A stretch of DNA of 64,000 nucleotides from NCBI RefSeq assembly GCF_018374135.1, contig NZ_JAHAFS010000011.1, forward strand, positions 24,416-88,415, in the 5' to 3' direction. Shown here piece after piece: positions 7,115-15,669 of the stretch. Made by a program: the position numbers and the translations under genes. How positions within the stretch are numbered: the stretch's first letter is position 1; every line of letters starts with the position of its first letter. Below the pieces are notes generated by a model that was not told where the DNA came from, did not search any database, and worked only from the letters and a program-made list of their open reading frames with translations. Origin of the DNA: Campylobacter gracilis. Lineage in GTDB: Bacteria; Campylobacterota; Campylobacteria; Campylobacterales; Campylobacteraceae.

Positions 7115-10010
7115 CGATCTGCCCCTTGCAAATGATTTTATAATCGCAGTATTCGCAGCTTTGCACCGCTTCCGTGCGCGTAAAAGCGACCTCGCTTGCA
7201 AATTCCTTGCCGATAGAGCTTAGCGTCTCGCGCAGATTTTCTAAGCTAGGCGTTTTGTCGCCAGGAGCCGCAAACGCGCAGTCTTTTAGCGACAGATAGG
7301 CGCATTCGCACTCCTGGGCTAAAAGCGCGCGATAAAACGTAAGCTGGAATTTTTCCATATGTTTTTTAGCCGAACCACGTTTGTAATCGATGATAAATTT
7401 CCGCCCTGTCTTGTCTTCGTCGATACGGTCGATCCGTCCGCTCAGCCGCACCCCGTCAAGCTCGCCTTTTAGCGATACTTCACTACCGCTAAAGCCCCAA
7501 ATTTGCTCATGCTCTTCTAAAAGCCTAGCTAGCTTTTCTACCGATTTTAACTCAAGTTCCGCATCAAAGCGCGCGATGCCCGCTTCTCGCGCGAGCTGCG
7601 AATAAATAAAGCGAAATTTTTCCATGCTAAATTTCATCCCCGCTCGCTCATATAAACGCTGAAAACTCGTATGTAAAATTTTGCCCAAAAGCGCATTATC
7701 CTCGCCAAATTTTAGCCCCTCCTTCAGCCCAAAAACGTAGCGGTAATAATACTTCCTCTTGCATTCTAAAAACGTATCCAACCGCGAAAACGACAGCTCC
7801 TCGGCAAAAAAATCATGGCGAGCCACGGGGTCTTCTTGTCCGCATAAGGCGGGCTTAAATTCCTCCCGCCCAAAAAGCCGCAAATAATCCTCCTGCGAAA
7901 ATTCCGCGTCTTGTTGCACTTCAAAGCTTTTCAAAAACCGCGAAGGCAATTTCTCGACGCTTTGCAGATAGCAAATCGCGCTTTTTTTAGCGCCTCTTAG
8001 CAAGCCGTCGTAGTAAAATCTTTGTAAATTTTCGCGGTCCGCGTGGCTGATGAGCCCTGCTCTAGCGCGCAAAGCAGAGTTTAAAAACATCTCTCCGCTA
8101 CTGCGCTTAGGCACCAGATCATCGTTAAAATCGGGGATTATCACGCCGTCAAATTGCAGTCCGCGGCTCTCTAAAAGCCCCATTACCGTGACCTTTCCGC
8201 CACGAACATCATCAAGCTTAATGCGCGAAATTTCTAACAAAAAAAGATCGATCAGATTGCCTAAGCTTAGGTTTTCGTCCTTAAATTTTCGAAGTAAAAT
8301 TTTAATTAGATATAGCGGCTCTTTTAGCTTTTCTTGCAGCAGCGCGTCGCTAATTTTAGGTAAACAGGCGAGCTTGATAATTAACGCCTCGAAATGCTCG
8401 AAGCTTACTTGCTTTGCAAAATCGCGCACGAACTCGCCAAAAAGCGCCTCATCCACACCCACACTCGCAAAAAACAGATCAAGCTCCTGCGGGTTTGGGC
8501 GCTGCGGATATTCATCTGCACCCTCGTGCATTTTAGAGTGCCTAAAGCAATCGCGCCGCTCAGGGCTTTTTGAATACCCATCTTCCTCCTCAAGCTCTAT
8601 ATGCTCCAGTTGCATAGAGTATCGTAGGCTCTTTTGCTGCTTTAAAAGCTCTTGCTGTTTTGCACGAGCCGAATAATCGCGCTGCTGCGCACACTCCAAA
8701 GGCTCTTGAAACTCCGTAAAATCCAAAGAAAAGCTTTGTTCTCCCGCGCTATTCGTGCGTTCCGCCGAAATTTCGCGCAGAATTTCAAAATTTTCCGTAT
8801 TTTCAAACTCTCGCGCAGACATAAAATTTAAATCCGTTTTGGAATTTGAAAAAATTTCGCAATCAGGCGCGGAATCTTGCTGTGTAAAATTTTGCGAAAT
8901 AGAATTCTCCAAAGCGAAATTCCCAAGCGCTAAATTTTGCTGTACCGCAGAATCCTCCGTATTCAAGAATCCTCCCTCCGGGCTTTTAAATGCGCGGTAA
9001 TCTACGCCAAATTTCGGCGTGCGCGCTTCTTTTAAGCACTGCGAAATTTTCTCTAGCGTTACATAAAATAGGCTATCTTTAAGCTTCTCTCCCATCGCGA
9101 AATTTAACATGCGGTGCGAGCCGCGAGCCCTTGCGATACGCTCGTCGTAAAGCCGCAGCGTACCGGCAAAGCTCTCGTCGGGCAAAATCACCGCGATGCG
9201 CTCCGGCGCAATGCCCGCGCGCACAAAGGATGAAATTTTTTCAAAAACATAGCTCGCCTGCAAGCTTCGCAGCTCAAAGCCTCTACACACAACCGCTCCG
9301 CCCACGCCTAGCGGCTCTCGGCTTAGAATTTCACCCGTACCAAGATTTACGCGATATGCAAAACCTGGCCCCAGGCTTATGCCGCAAAGCTCCTCCACCG
9401 CGCGCACGGGCTTAGAATTTAAGGTCGTGGCTCTAAAGCTCAACACAACCTCGCCAAGCTCCGCCGCGCGCTTAAAAATCTCGAACTCAAATGCGCTAGG
9501 ATTGCCGTCGATTTTGATTTCTATCCGCTCAAATCCGCGCAGATAGGACTCGTTTAGCTCATAAAGCGCGGGTAGCGTGATCTCGTCGTAAAATCCATGC
9601 TCGCGCAAAATCCTTGCATACGCCCCCGCTAGCTCTCGCAGAATTTCAAAATGCTCGGCGTACCACGCGTAGGTATCGCTAAGATCGAGCGCATCGATAC
9701 TCACGCGCTCCGTCGCAAGCTCCTTGAAAAAACCAAAAAGATACTCGCGGTTACGCATAAACTCGTAAAGCTCATTAGGGAATTTAAGCCTCTCGCCTGC
9801 ACGTTTGCTCTCGTTTACCGCCTGCTTCATAAAAAGCGCGCGATCTATCTCGCCGCAAGCGACAAGATCCGGCACAAAAAGCGCCTTTTCGTAGAATTCC
9901 GCCAACGTAATCCTGGGCGCGAGCACGCCGCCACTCTCGCTTTGTAGCGCCGCGCGTAGCGCACGCGAGCTGGTGTAGACAAAAAGATTTTTAGAGGGCA
10001 AATTTTTCAA
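7101..10010 (-). CDS. addB: AddB-like recombination nuclease with a 160-residue insertion
   Basis: This is the partner subunit of AddA, with an inactive helicase fold and a C-terminal RecB-family nuclease that carries an iron-sulfur cluster. The nuclease shows SRLDTFLECKRKYYYRY near 746, GRIDRID and FIIDYKRG, and the cluster cysteines are the one in LEC and the three in CEYCDYKIIC near 953. The start is TTG at 10010, with AAAGGA six bases upstream. Residues of about 343-505 form a low-complexity, Gln/Ser/Glu/Asn-rich block (ALENSISQNFTQQDSAPD) absent from the fold logic of the family. Its DNA carries ten RAATTY words in about 200 bases (8765-8945). The gene is translationally linked to addA. 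Confidence 0.88.
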   Translation of the reverse strand: MKNLPSKNLFVYTSSRALRAALQSESGGVLAPRITLAEFYEKALFVPDLVACGEIDRALFMKQAVNESKRAGERLKFPNELYEFMRNREYLFGFFKELATERVSIDALDLSDTYAWYAEHFEILRELAGAYARILREHGFYDEITLPALYELNESYLRGFERIEIKIDGNPSAFEFEIFKRAAELGEVVLSFRATTLNSKPVRAVEELCGISLGPGFAYRVNLGTGEILSREPLGVGGAVVCRGFELRSLQASYVFEKISSFVRAGIAPERIAVILPDESFAGTLRLYDERIARARGSHRMLNFAMGEKLKDSLFYVTLEKISQCLKEARTPKFGVDYRAFKSPEGGFLNTEDSAVQQNLALGNFALENSISQNFTQQDSAPDCEIFSNSKTDLNFMSAREFENTENFEILREISAERTNSAGEQSFSLDFTEFQEPLECAQQRDYSARAKQQELLKQQKSLRYSMQLEHIELEEEDGYSKSPERRDCFRHSKMHEGADEYPQRPNPQELDLFFASVGVDEALFGEFVRDFAKQVSFEHFEALIIKLACLPKISDALLQEKLKEPLYLIKILLRKFKDENLSLGNLIDLFLLEISRIKLDDVRGGKVTVMGLLESRGLQFDGVIIPDFNDDLVPKRSSGEMFLNSALRARAGLISHADRENLQRFYYDGLLRGAKKSAICYLQSVEKLPSRFLKSFEVQQDAEFSQEDYLRLFGREEFKPALCGQEDPVARHDFFAEELSFSRLDTFLECKRKYYYRYVFGLKEGLKFGEDNALLGKILHTSFQRLYERAGMKFSMEKFRFIYSQLAREAGIARFDAELELKSVEKLARLLEEHEQIWGFSGSEVSLKGELDGVRLSGRIDRIDEDKTGRKFIIDYKRGSAKKHMEKFQLTFYRALLAQECECAYLSLKDCAFAAPGDKTPSLENLRETLSSIGKEFASEVAFTRTEAVQSCEYCDYKIICKGQIDGKI

Positions 10011-10285
10011 AACAAATCCTTTATGAGCGATTCGCAGAACGCGGAATTTTGCGATATTTTAGCAAGAAATTTTTAGTTTGGGCTTTTAAGCAAAGAAGTT
10101 TTTGAGGAGCCTGAGAGGCTAAATTTTATCAAGTTAAATTTAGTAAGTTGGACGAGCGTCAAATTTTAATCTGTGGCGCTTTGAGCGCGAAATTCTGCCT
10201 CGCTCCGCATTAATCGCGACGTATTTAGATGCAAAATTTTACGAGTGGATTCCGTAAATTACAAAGCAGCAAAACGCGATCAAAT

Positions 10286-10969
10286 TTAAGCAGGCTCAAG
10301 CTCGATCTTGTATCCTAGGCTCGGGACATTTTTTATGATTTCGCCTCCCACTTTATCGCGGATACGCTTGACGAAGGTACGAAGCGCCGTATCGCTCACG
10401 GCTCCTTCGGTCCAGACATAACGCTTGATCTCGTCGTAAAGCACCAGCTCGCCCACGCGACTGGCTAGTAGCGAAACGAAAGAAAGCTCCTTTTTAGTAA
10501 GCACGATCTGCTCGCCATCCTTCAGTAAAATACGGCAAAGCCCGTCAAATACGTAGCCGGCACCCATATTTACGACTCGTACAGAGTCCAGCTTAGACTT
10601 CATCAGCGCACTTATCTCTAGCACAAATGCGGCGATATCTACCGGCTTAAAGTAATACCGCTCGACGCCAATCTCCATAACGCCTTTTAGCTGCTCCTCC
10701 CTACTGAAGCCGCTAAGCACCACGATAGGGGCATGTGGAAAGATCTGTTTGATCTGACGTATCATCGCTAGCCCATCTTCGATCGGCATCAAAATATCGG
10801 TAATGACGAGATTAGGGCTAAATTTTTTAAATTTTTTCACACCTTCAAGCCCGTTTTGGGCATTGTAAACGTTGTTAAAAATACCCTCAAACGCCTTATG
10901 CAGCGAGGCTAGTAATTTAGTATCATCCTCGACTAGCAAGACGTCCAGCTCTTTTAAAGCGCAGCTCAT
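10286..10969 (-). CDS. OmpR-type response regulator, orphan
   Basis: This is a two-component response regulator of about 227 residues from the ATG at 10969, chosen because GAGGGG stands seven bases upstream; the longer frame to 11011 would need TTG without a site. The N-terminal receiver has the acidic pair LLVEDD, the phospho-acceptor Asp in VITDILMP, Ser in VVLSGF and the conserved Lys in YYFKPVD. The C-terminal winged helix (LTKKELSFVSLLASRV to SLGYKIELEP) binds DNA. No histidine kinase is adjacent, so its partner is encoded elsewhere. About 275 bases separate it from addB and about 845 from carA, so it is probably transcribed alone. The regulon cannot be told. Confidence 0.9.
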   Translation of the reverse strand: MSCALKELDVLLVEDDTKLLASLHKAFEGIFNNVYNAQNGLEGVKKFKKFSPNLVITDILMPIEDGLAMIRQIKQIFPHAPIVVLSGFSREEQLKGVMEIGVERYYFKPVDIAAFVLEISALMKSKLDSVRVVNMGAGYVFDGLCRILLKDGEQIVLTKKELSFVSLLASRVGELVLYDEIKRYVWTEGAVSDTALRTFVKRIRDKVGGEIIKNVPSLGYKIELEPA

Positions 10970-11814
10970 AGCAGACCCCTCAAGGCGAAATTTCAAACGA
11001 AATTCTTTCAAATTTTCTCTTTTATTGAGCTTAAAATAATGTTAAGTTAAAAATTTAATTTCATAAAGTAACACAACTCTTATTTTAGGTGCAAATATGG
11101 GCGGGATTAAAAAAACAAGCGTGAGTAAAAACTGCAGCCTAGGAGTGGGGCAAAATTTAAAGTGACGCGAGCTAAATCTTATCGGTGCGAAAGAGATTTA
11201 AGAGCGGCTGAAAGTAAAATTTTAAAGTTAGCGCAGGTAAAATTTCACTACGCGGCGGAGCGGAATTTTATTTTAGGCAAATATTTTAGAGGGAAATGAA
11301 ACAGCGCTGATAAGGTTTTAGTAGGTAAACGGCGCTAGATAAAATTTTACGGGCGGCAAAGCGTTTATTGGCATAATTTTGACAGCAACAAGACGACTTC
11401 TCAAATTTAAACGGCTTAAGACTGCGCGAAATGTACCGCAGGATCTGTTTTGAAAGAGCTAAGCGCACCAAGTCTGATCTTTAAAGTGCATGAAATTTAG
11501 CCGCGTGTGCGCTTAAAAGCTACGTGGAAGCAAAATCGCGCAAATGAAAAGTTACGGCGCGCAGCCAGTTTAAATTTAAAATCGCGACTAGCGCAGATCC
11601 GTTTCATCCAAAAAGCTGCTTAATCCAAAATCACCGCGGCAATCCTCAGCCCGCAAAAGCACACTTTGCGTACCGCTCCAGCCTGCAATTATCCAGGCTG
11701 CGACGGGTTTTAAATTTACGACGCAAAGACCGCTTTAGAATTTAAAGCTTGCCGTAAATTTAAAATTTTACCGCGCGACCGCGGTAAAATTTCATGCGGG
11801 CAAAATTTTAAAAA
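10970..11814. other. 845-base spacer between carA and the response regulator
   Basis: No gene is convincing here. A 61-codon frame on the minus strand at 11286-11471 has no ribosome binding site and a composition like the surrounding spacer. The region is full of AAATTT/GAATTT words, including several copies of AAATTTTA. The carA terminator hairpin lies at its right end (11763-11792). A small RNA cannot be excluded by eye. Confidence 0.5.
11763..11792 (-). terminator. perfect 13-bp hairpin downstream of carA, probably a bidirectional terminator
   Basis: The arms AAATTTTACCGCG and CGCGGTAAAATTT are exact complements around the loop CGAC. The AT-rich outer ends give A-runs before and T-runs after the GC core on both strands. 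The hairpin lies 23 bases after the carA stop. The stem contains AAATTT, the word over-represented across this window. Confidence 0.75.
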
Positions 11815-12933
11815 TCATAAAATTTCAAGAAATTCTTTGAATATATATTTGCTCTCTGTTGGCCCCGCGCTGGCTTCGGGGTGGTGCTGCACCGAAAATA
11901 CGGGATACTCTTTGTATCGCACCCCCTCGATCGTGCCGTCGAAAAGATTGCGGTGCGTGATCTCGCAGATCTGCGCAATCGTTTCGGGGACATTGTAGTT
12001 GTGGTTTTGCGCGGTAATCTCGATCGATTTGGTGCGCAGATTTTGCACGGGGTGGTTTGCGCCGTGCTGGCCGAATTTCAGCTTGTAGGTCTCATACCCC
12101 ATCGCGTTGCTTAGCAGCTGATGACCCAAGCAAATTCCAAAAATCGGCATGCGCGCTTCGACCATCTTTTTGATCTGCGCGATCTCCTCTTTAAGCATAC
12201 GAGGCTCGCCCGGGCCGTTTGATAAAAACACGCCGTCGATCTGCCCTTCTTTAAGCTTAGCAATCAGGCTCTCTGCCGTAACGTCGTGCGGAAAAACCTC
12301 GACGCCGAGCCCCAGATCGCAAAGCTCGTTTAGGATATTTCGCTTGACGCCGTAATCGATCACGGCTATCTTTTTACCGCAGCTTACGGGCTGAGCGTAG
12401 CTTCCGCGCTCGGCGTTCCAGCGACCCGATGTGTGCTTATACGGCGCCTTCGTGCTTACGATGCTTACGTAGTTGATCTCCTCTATGTGCGCAGATTCGC
12501 TGAGCGCCTTTTTAAGAGCCGCTTTATCGCTAATCTCGGTAGAGACGAAGGCGCGCAGACTGCCCTGATCGCGCAGCATCTTGGTTAAAAATCTAGTGTC
12601 GATATCGTAAACGCCGAATTTTCCGTTTTGCAAAAAATAATCCTCCAAGCTCATCTGCGAGCGAAAATTTGAAGGCTCGTTGTTAAAATTTCTTACGAAA
12701 ATTCCGCTTGCGTGGATTTTGGAGCTTTCCTTGTCATTTTCGTTGATACCTACGATGCCGATTTCAGGCATAGTGAAAATAATAAACTGCCCCGCGTAGC
12801 TAGGATCGGAGATGATCTCTTCATAGCCGGTGGCAGAGGTGTTAAACACGAGCTCGCCGAATGCGCTGCCGCCCTTGCCGAACGCCTTGGCTTGCAGATA
12901 GATGCCGTTTTCTATGTAGATATACGCGTTCAT
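11815..12933 (-). CDS. carA: carbamoyl-phosphate synthase small subunit
   Basis: This is the glutaminase subunit that supplies ammonia to CarB for carbamoyl phosphate, used in pyrimidine and arginine synthesis. The class I amidotransferase triad is visible: nucleophile Cys in FGICLGHQLL and His/Glu in FSVQHHPEAS. The N-terminal CarA domain has FNTSATGYEEIISDPSYAG. The length of 373 is normal. The ATG at 12933 overlaps the stop of the preceding DUF507 gene (TGATG); a GTG one codon earlier is possible. carB is not in the window, so the two subunits are unlinked here. Confidence 0.96.
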   Translation of the reverse strand: MNAYIYIENGIYLQAKAFGKGGSAFGELVFNTSATGYEEIISDPSYAGQFIIFTMPEIGIVGINENDKESSKIHASGIFVRNFNNEPSNFRSQMSLEDYFLQNGKFGVYDIDTRFLTKMLRDQGSLRAFVSTEISDKAALKKALSESAHIEEINYVSIVSTKAPYKHTSGRWNAERGSYAQPVSCGKKIAVIDYGVKRNILNELCDLGLGVEVFPHDVTAESLIAKLKEGQIDGVFLSNGPGEPRMLKEEIAQIKKMVEARMPIFGICLGHQLLSNAMGYETYKLKFGQHGANHPVQNLRTKSIEITAQNHNYNVPETIAQICEITHRNLFDGTIEGVRYKEYPVFSVQHHPEASAGPTESKYIFKEFLEIL

Positions 12934-13484
12934 CACAGCATGCCCCGTTTTCTTAGCTCCTCTTCGTAGAGCTTTTCAAACACCAGCTCGTATTCTTCGG
13001 TACCGGGGAGCAATTTTTGTTTGTAACCCTCGATCTTTTCATAGACCACATCCTCAATCTTTTGATAATTTTTAAGATATTCGTCGATCGCGTTATAAAT
13101 TATCGTTTTTAGCCTGTTTTCCGAGACTTTGTAATCGATCAAATTTTTCTTCCAAACGGTTTCTAAAATTTTATGCGATATGGTGCCGTAGCGATCCTCG
13201 AAATTTAGCTCGAAATTCTCGTCGTTTGCGATGTGGCGTTTGATGAGCCAAAACATATCTTTTTTATTCACGCTCATCTCATCTAGCTCGCTTATGCGCT
13301 CATCTATCAGCTCGTTTGCGCGTTCGTCTATCGCTCTTTCTTTTTGCAGATCGCCCCTTATGATCTCATCTGCTTCCTTGGCGACGGGCTCTATGCCTGC
13401 ACTAAGCGTAACGCAGCCCGAGTTTAGCAGATCCAGCGCTATTTTATGCGCGATATATGGCACGTGTGGTAGTCGTATTCGCAT
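12933..13484 (-). CDS. DUF507 family protein
   Basis: A protein of 183 residues, rich in charged helices and without a signal or membrane segment, begins MRIRLPHVPYIAHKIALDLL. It contains repeated acidic and basic stretches (ADEIIRGDLQKERAIDERAN, IDERISELDEM) likely to be helical. The family is conserved in Campylobacterota and sits beside carA in C. jejuni, but has no established function. It is the first gene of a two-gene unit with carA, overlapping by one base. Confidence 0.8.
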   Translation of the reverse strand: MRIRLPHVPYIAHKIALDLLNSGCVTLSAGIEPVAKEADEIIRGDLQKERAIDERANELIDERISELDEMSVNKKDMFWLIKRHIANDENFELNFEDRYGTISHKILETVWKKNLIDYKVSENRLKTIIYNAIDEYLKNYQKIEDVVYEKIEGYKQKLLPGTEEYELVFEKLYEEELRKRGML

Positions 13485-13558
13485 GATCGTTCCTTTAAAT
13501 TCAGTTCTACGAGCGGTCGCGCCGCCCGCAACGGGTAAAATTTAAAATTTTGCCCGAT

Positions 13559-14809
13559 TTATAAAATTATCGTGTCGCTTCTTTCGGGACTGGTAGAGAT
13601 AAAGCCCACCTTCGCGCCGCTTAGCTCCTCTATTTTGCGGATATAATTTTGCGCGTTTTGCGGCAGATCCTCAAATTTTGAAATTCCTTTGACGCTGTCC
13701 CAGCCAGGCATCTGCTCATAAACCGGCTCGGCAGCTTCCAAATCGATCGGAAAATAATCGATCTCCTCCCCCTTATAGCGATATGCGCGGCAAATTTTAA
13801 TACTCTCAAAGCCGTCTAGGACGTCAAGCTTCATAAGCGCGAGCTTGTCGATGCCGCTAAGGCGCACGGCGTATTTCGTAGCCACTCCGTCGAACCAGCC
13901 GCAGCGGCGCGCCCTGCCCGTCGTGGTGCCGTACTCTTTACCGATCTCGCGCATCGCCTCGCCTTGCGGACTCTTATCCTCGGTAGGAAACGCGCCGTTG
14001 CCCACGCGGGTGGTGTAGGCTTTTAAAATTCCCATCACCGTGCCGATATCTTTCGGCGCGAGCCCGAGCCCGCTGCAAGCCCCGCCCGCGATGGTAGTCG
14101 AGCTCGTGACGTAAGGATAGGTGCCGTGATCGATATCAAGCAGGCTTCCTTGCGCGCCCTCTACGAGCACGCGCTTGTCGTAATCAAGCGCCTTCCACAG
14201 CATGTGCGTGGTATCGGCGATGTATGGCTCGAGCGCGCTTTTATAGCGTTTTAGCTCGTCATAAATTTCAAGCTTGCTAGGGATTTTAACCCCCGCTTTT
14301 TCAAAAACGCTCTCATGCGAAGCAAAATCGCGCGATAGCGCCTCGGCAAGCCTTTCAGGCTCTAAAAGCTCCACTACGCGGTGTCCCGTGCGCGCGATCT
14401 TATCGGCATACGCAGGCCCTATACCCTTGCCTGTGGTGCCGATTGCAAGCTCGCCCTTGCTCTTTTCGCGCGCTTGATCGATCAGCGAGTGGTACTGCAA
14501 ATTTAAAAACGCCTTCTCGCTTATGAAAAATCTGCCCTTTAAATTTTCAAACTGCGCCATCTCGGTAATCAGCACGTCGGGGTTGATCACGACGCCGTTT
14601 CCGATAATGTTGATGATATTTTTGTGAAGCACACCGCTAGGAACTAGATGCAGCGCAAATTTCTCGCCGTTTATGACGATGGTGTGGCCCGCGTTGTGCC
14701 CGCCACTGCTGCGACATACGAAATCGTAATTCGCGCTTATCATATCTACGATCTTGCCCTTGCCCTCATCGCCCCACTGGGCGCCGATGACTACGTCAAC
14801 TTTACTCAT
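13559..14809 (-). CDS. purA: adenylosuccinate synthetase
   Basis: The enzyme joins IMP and aspartate using GTP, the first committed step to AMP. The signature GAQWGDEGKGKIVD sits near the N-terminus, with GGHNAGHT and TTGKGIGPAYADK following and the GTP-recognition STSPERSDTI at the end. The length of 416 residues is normal. Its start overlaps the stop of the upstream hisZ-like gene by four bases (ATGA), making it the last gene of a three-gene operon. Confidence 0.97.
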   Translation of the reverse strand: MSKVDVVIGAQWGDEGKGKIVDMISANYDFVCRSSGGHNAGHTIVINGEKFALHLVPSGVLHKNIINIIGNGVVINPDVLITEMAQFENLKGRFFISEKAFLNLQYHSLIDQAREKSKGELAIGTTGKGIGPAYADKIARTGHRVVELLEPERLAEALSRDFASHESVFEKAGVKIPSKLEIYDELKRYKSALEPYIADTTHMLWKALDYDKRVLVEGAQGSLLDIDHGTYPYVTSSTTIAGGACSGLGLAPKDIGTVMGILKAYTTRVGNGAFPTEDKSPQGEAMREIGKEYGTTTGRARRCGWFDGVATKYAVRLSGIDKLALMKLDVLDGFESIKICRAYRYKGEEIDYFPIDLEAAEPVYEQMPGWDSVKGISKFEDLPQNAQNYIRKIEELSGAKVGFISTSPERSDTIIL

Positions 14810-15669
14810 TTCTCATCCTTTTGCATAATTTTTTCTATCAAAGCATCCACTAGCAGCGCAAAGCCGCTGGATTTTAGCCCGTCAATCTCGTAATTTCCGC
14901 CGTTACAATACACTGCGCCCGCGTCTAAAAATCTAAAAAATAGCGCGTCGTAATAGCGCATTTTAGAGTAATACAGCAGCGAAACGCAGATGCGCTCGTA
15001 ATCCACGCCCAGGCTTAAAATTTCATCTAGGCATGGCACGAGCTCTTCAGGCACCTGCGTGCGCAGAGCCTGCACGTCCTTTAGCGATGTGGCGCGAGCC
15101 GTAGCATCCAGCCAAGGCAAATTTTGCTCAAGCAGCGTCTCAATCTTGCCCTTTTCAAAAATTTCAAGCGGCAAATTTAAAATTTCGCAGATTTTTTTCG
15201 GAATTTCGATGTTGCTTAGCTGAAGCGCGGGCATAAGATCAAATTCTTTAAAAAATTCCTGCGCGATTTTAATCGCAAGGGGCAAATTTTTCTCTCCGAT
15301 CAGCTCTGCGCCGATCTGATAAAACTCGTCGCTTGGGTATTTGAAAGTAGGCTGGACATAAAATAGCCGCCTTAGCTTATCGTCTTTCAGCCGCTTGCGC
15401 ACGATACGCACGACGTCCACGGTGCTGTCTGCTCGAAGCGCTAGCTCGTGGTTCGTGGGATCGGAGAGCTTAAGAAGCTTTTGCGGCGCGACGCTTAGGT
15501 GCTGATGATATGAAAAATATGGCGTTAAAATTTCGCTAAAGCCGTTTTTAACGAGGATTTCGCTCGCTTTATTTTCCAGCTCGCGCTTGAGCTGCGCGCT
15601 CTTTCCGAAATAAAGCCTCGAGCCGTTGGGTATCTCGTGATCGAAATCGGCGCTAACGCTATCTATCAT
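14806..15669 (-). CDS. HisZ-like class II aminoacyl-tRNA synthetase paralogue
   Basis: This 287-residue protein has the fold signatures of the HisRS/HisZ family. A motif-2-like stretch RRLFYVQPTFKYPSDEFYQ leads into IGAELIGEKNLP, and the start region has ILTPYFSYHQHLS. It lacks a tRNA anticodon-binding domain and the length of a true synthetase. In bacteria with short HisG, HisZ activates ATP phosphoribosyltransferase; whether HisG here is the short form cannot be seen. It overlaps purA downstream and the GGDEF gene upstream by four bases each (ATGA), so all three are translated together. Another moonlighting role of a class II synthetase relic is possible. Confidence 0.7.
   Translation of the reverse strand: MIDSVSADFDHEIPNGSRLYFGKSAQLKRELENKASEILVKNGFSEILTPYFSYHQHLSVAPQKLLKLSDPTNHELALRADSTVDVVRIVRKRLKDDKLRRLFYVQPTFKYPSDEFYQIGAELIGEKNLPLAIKIAQEFFKEFDLMPALQLSNIEIPKKICEILNLPLEIFEKGKIETLLEQNLPWLDATARATSLKDVQALRTQVPEELVPCLDEILSLGVDYERICVSLLYYSKMRYYDALFFRFLDAGAVYCNGGNYEIDGLKSSGFALLVDALIEKIMQKDEK

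Noticed and set aside
7115..7201. Longer N-terminus for AddA
   Set aside because: Arg-rich sequence lying inside addB; AAGGGG supports the ATG at 7114.
8050..8676. 208-codon plus-strand frame opposite addB
   Set aside because: It mirrors the addB coding sequence, has Ser/Lys-rich translation without a family, and no ribosome site.
11286..11471. 61-codon minus-strand frame in the carA spacer
   Set aside because: No Shine-Dalgarno, no family, and spacer-like composition.
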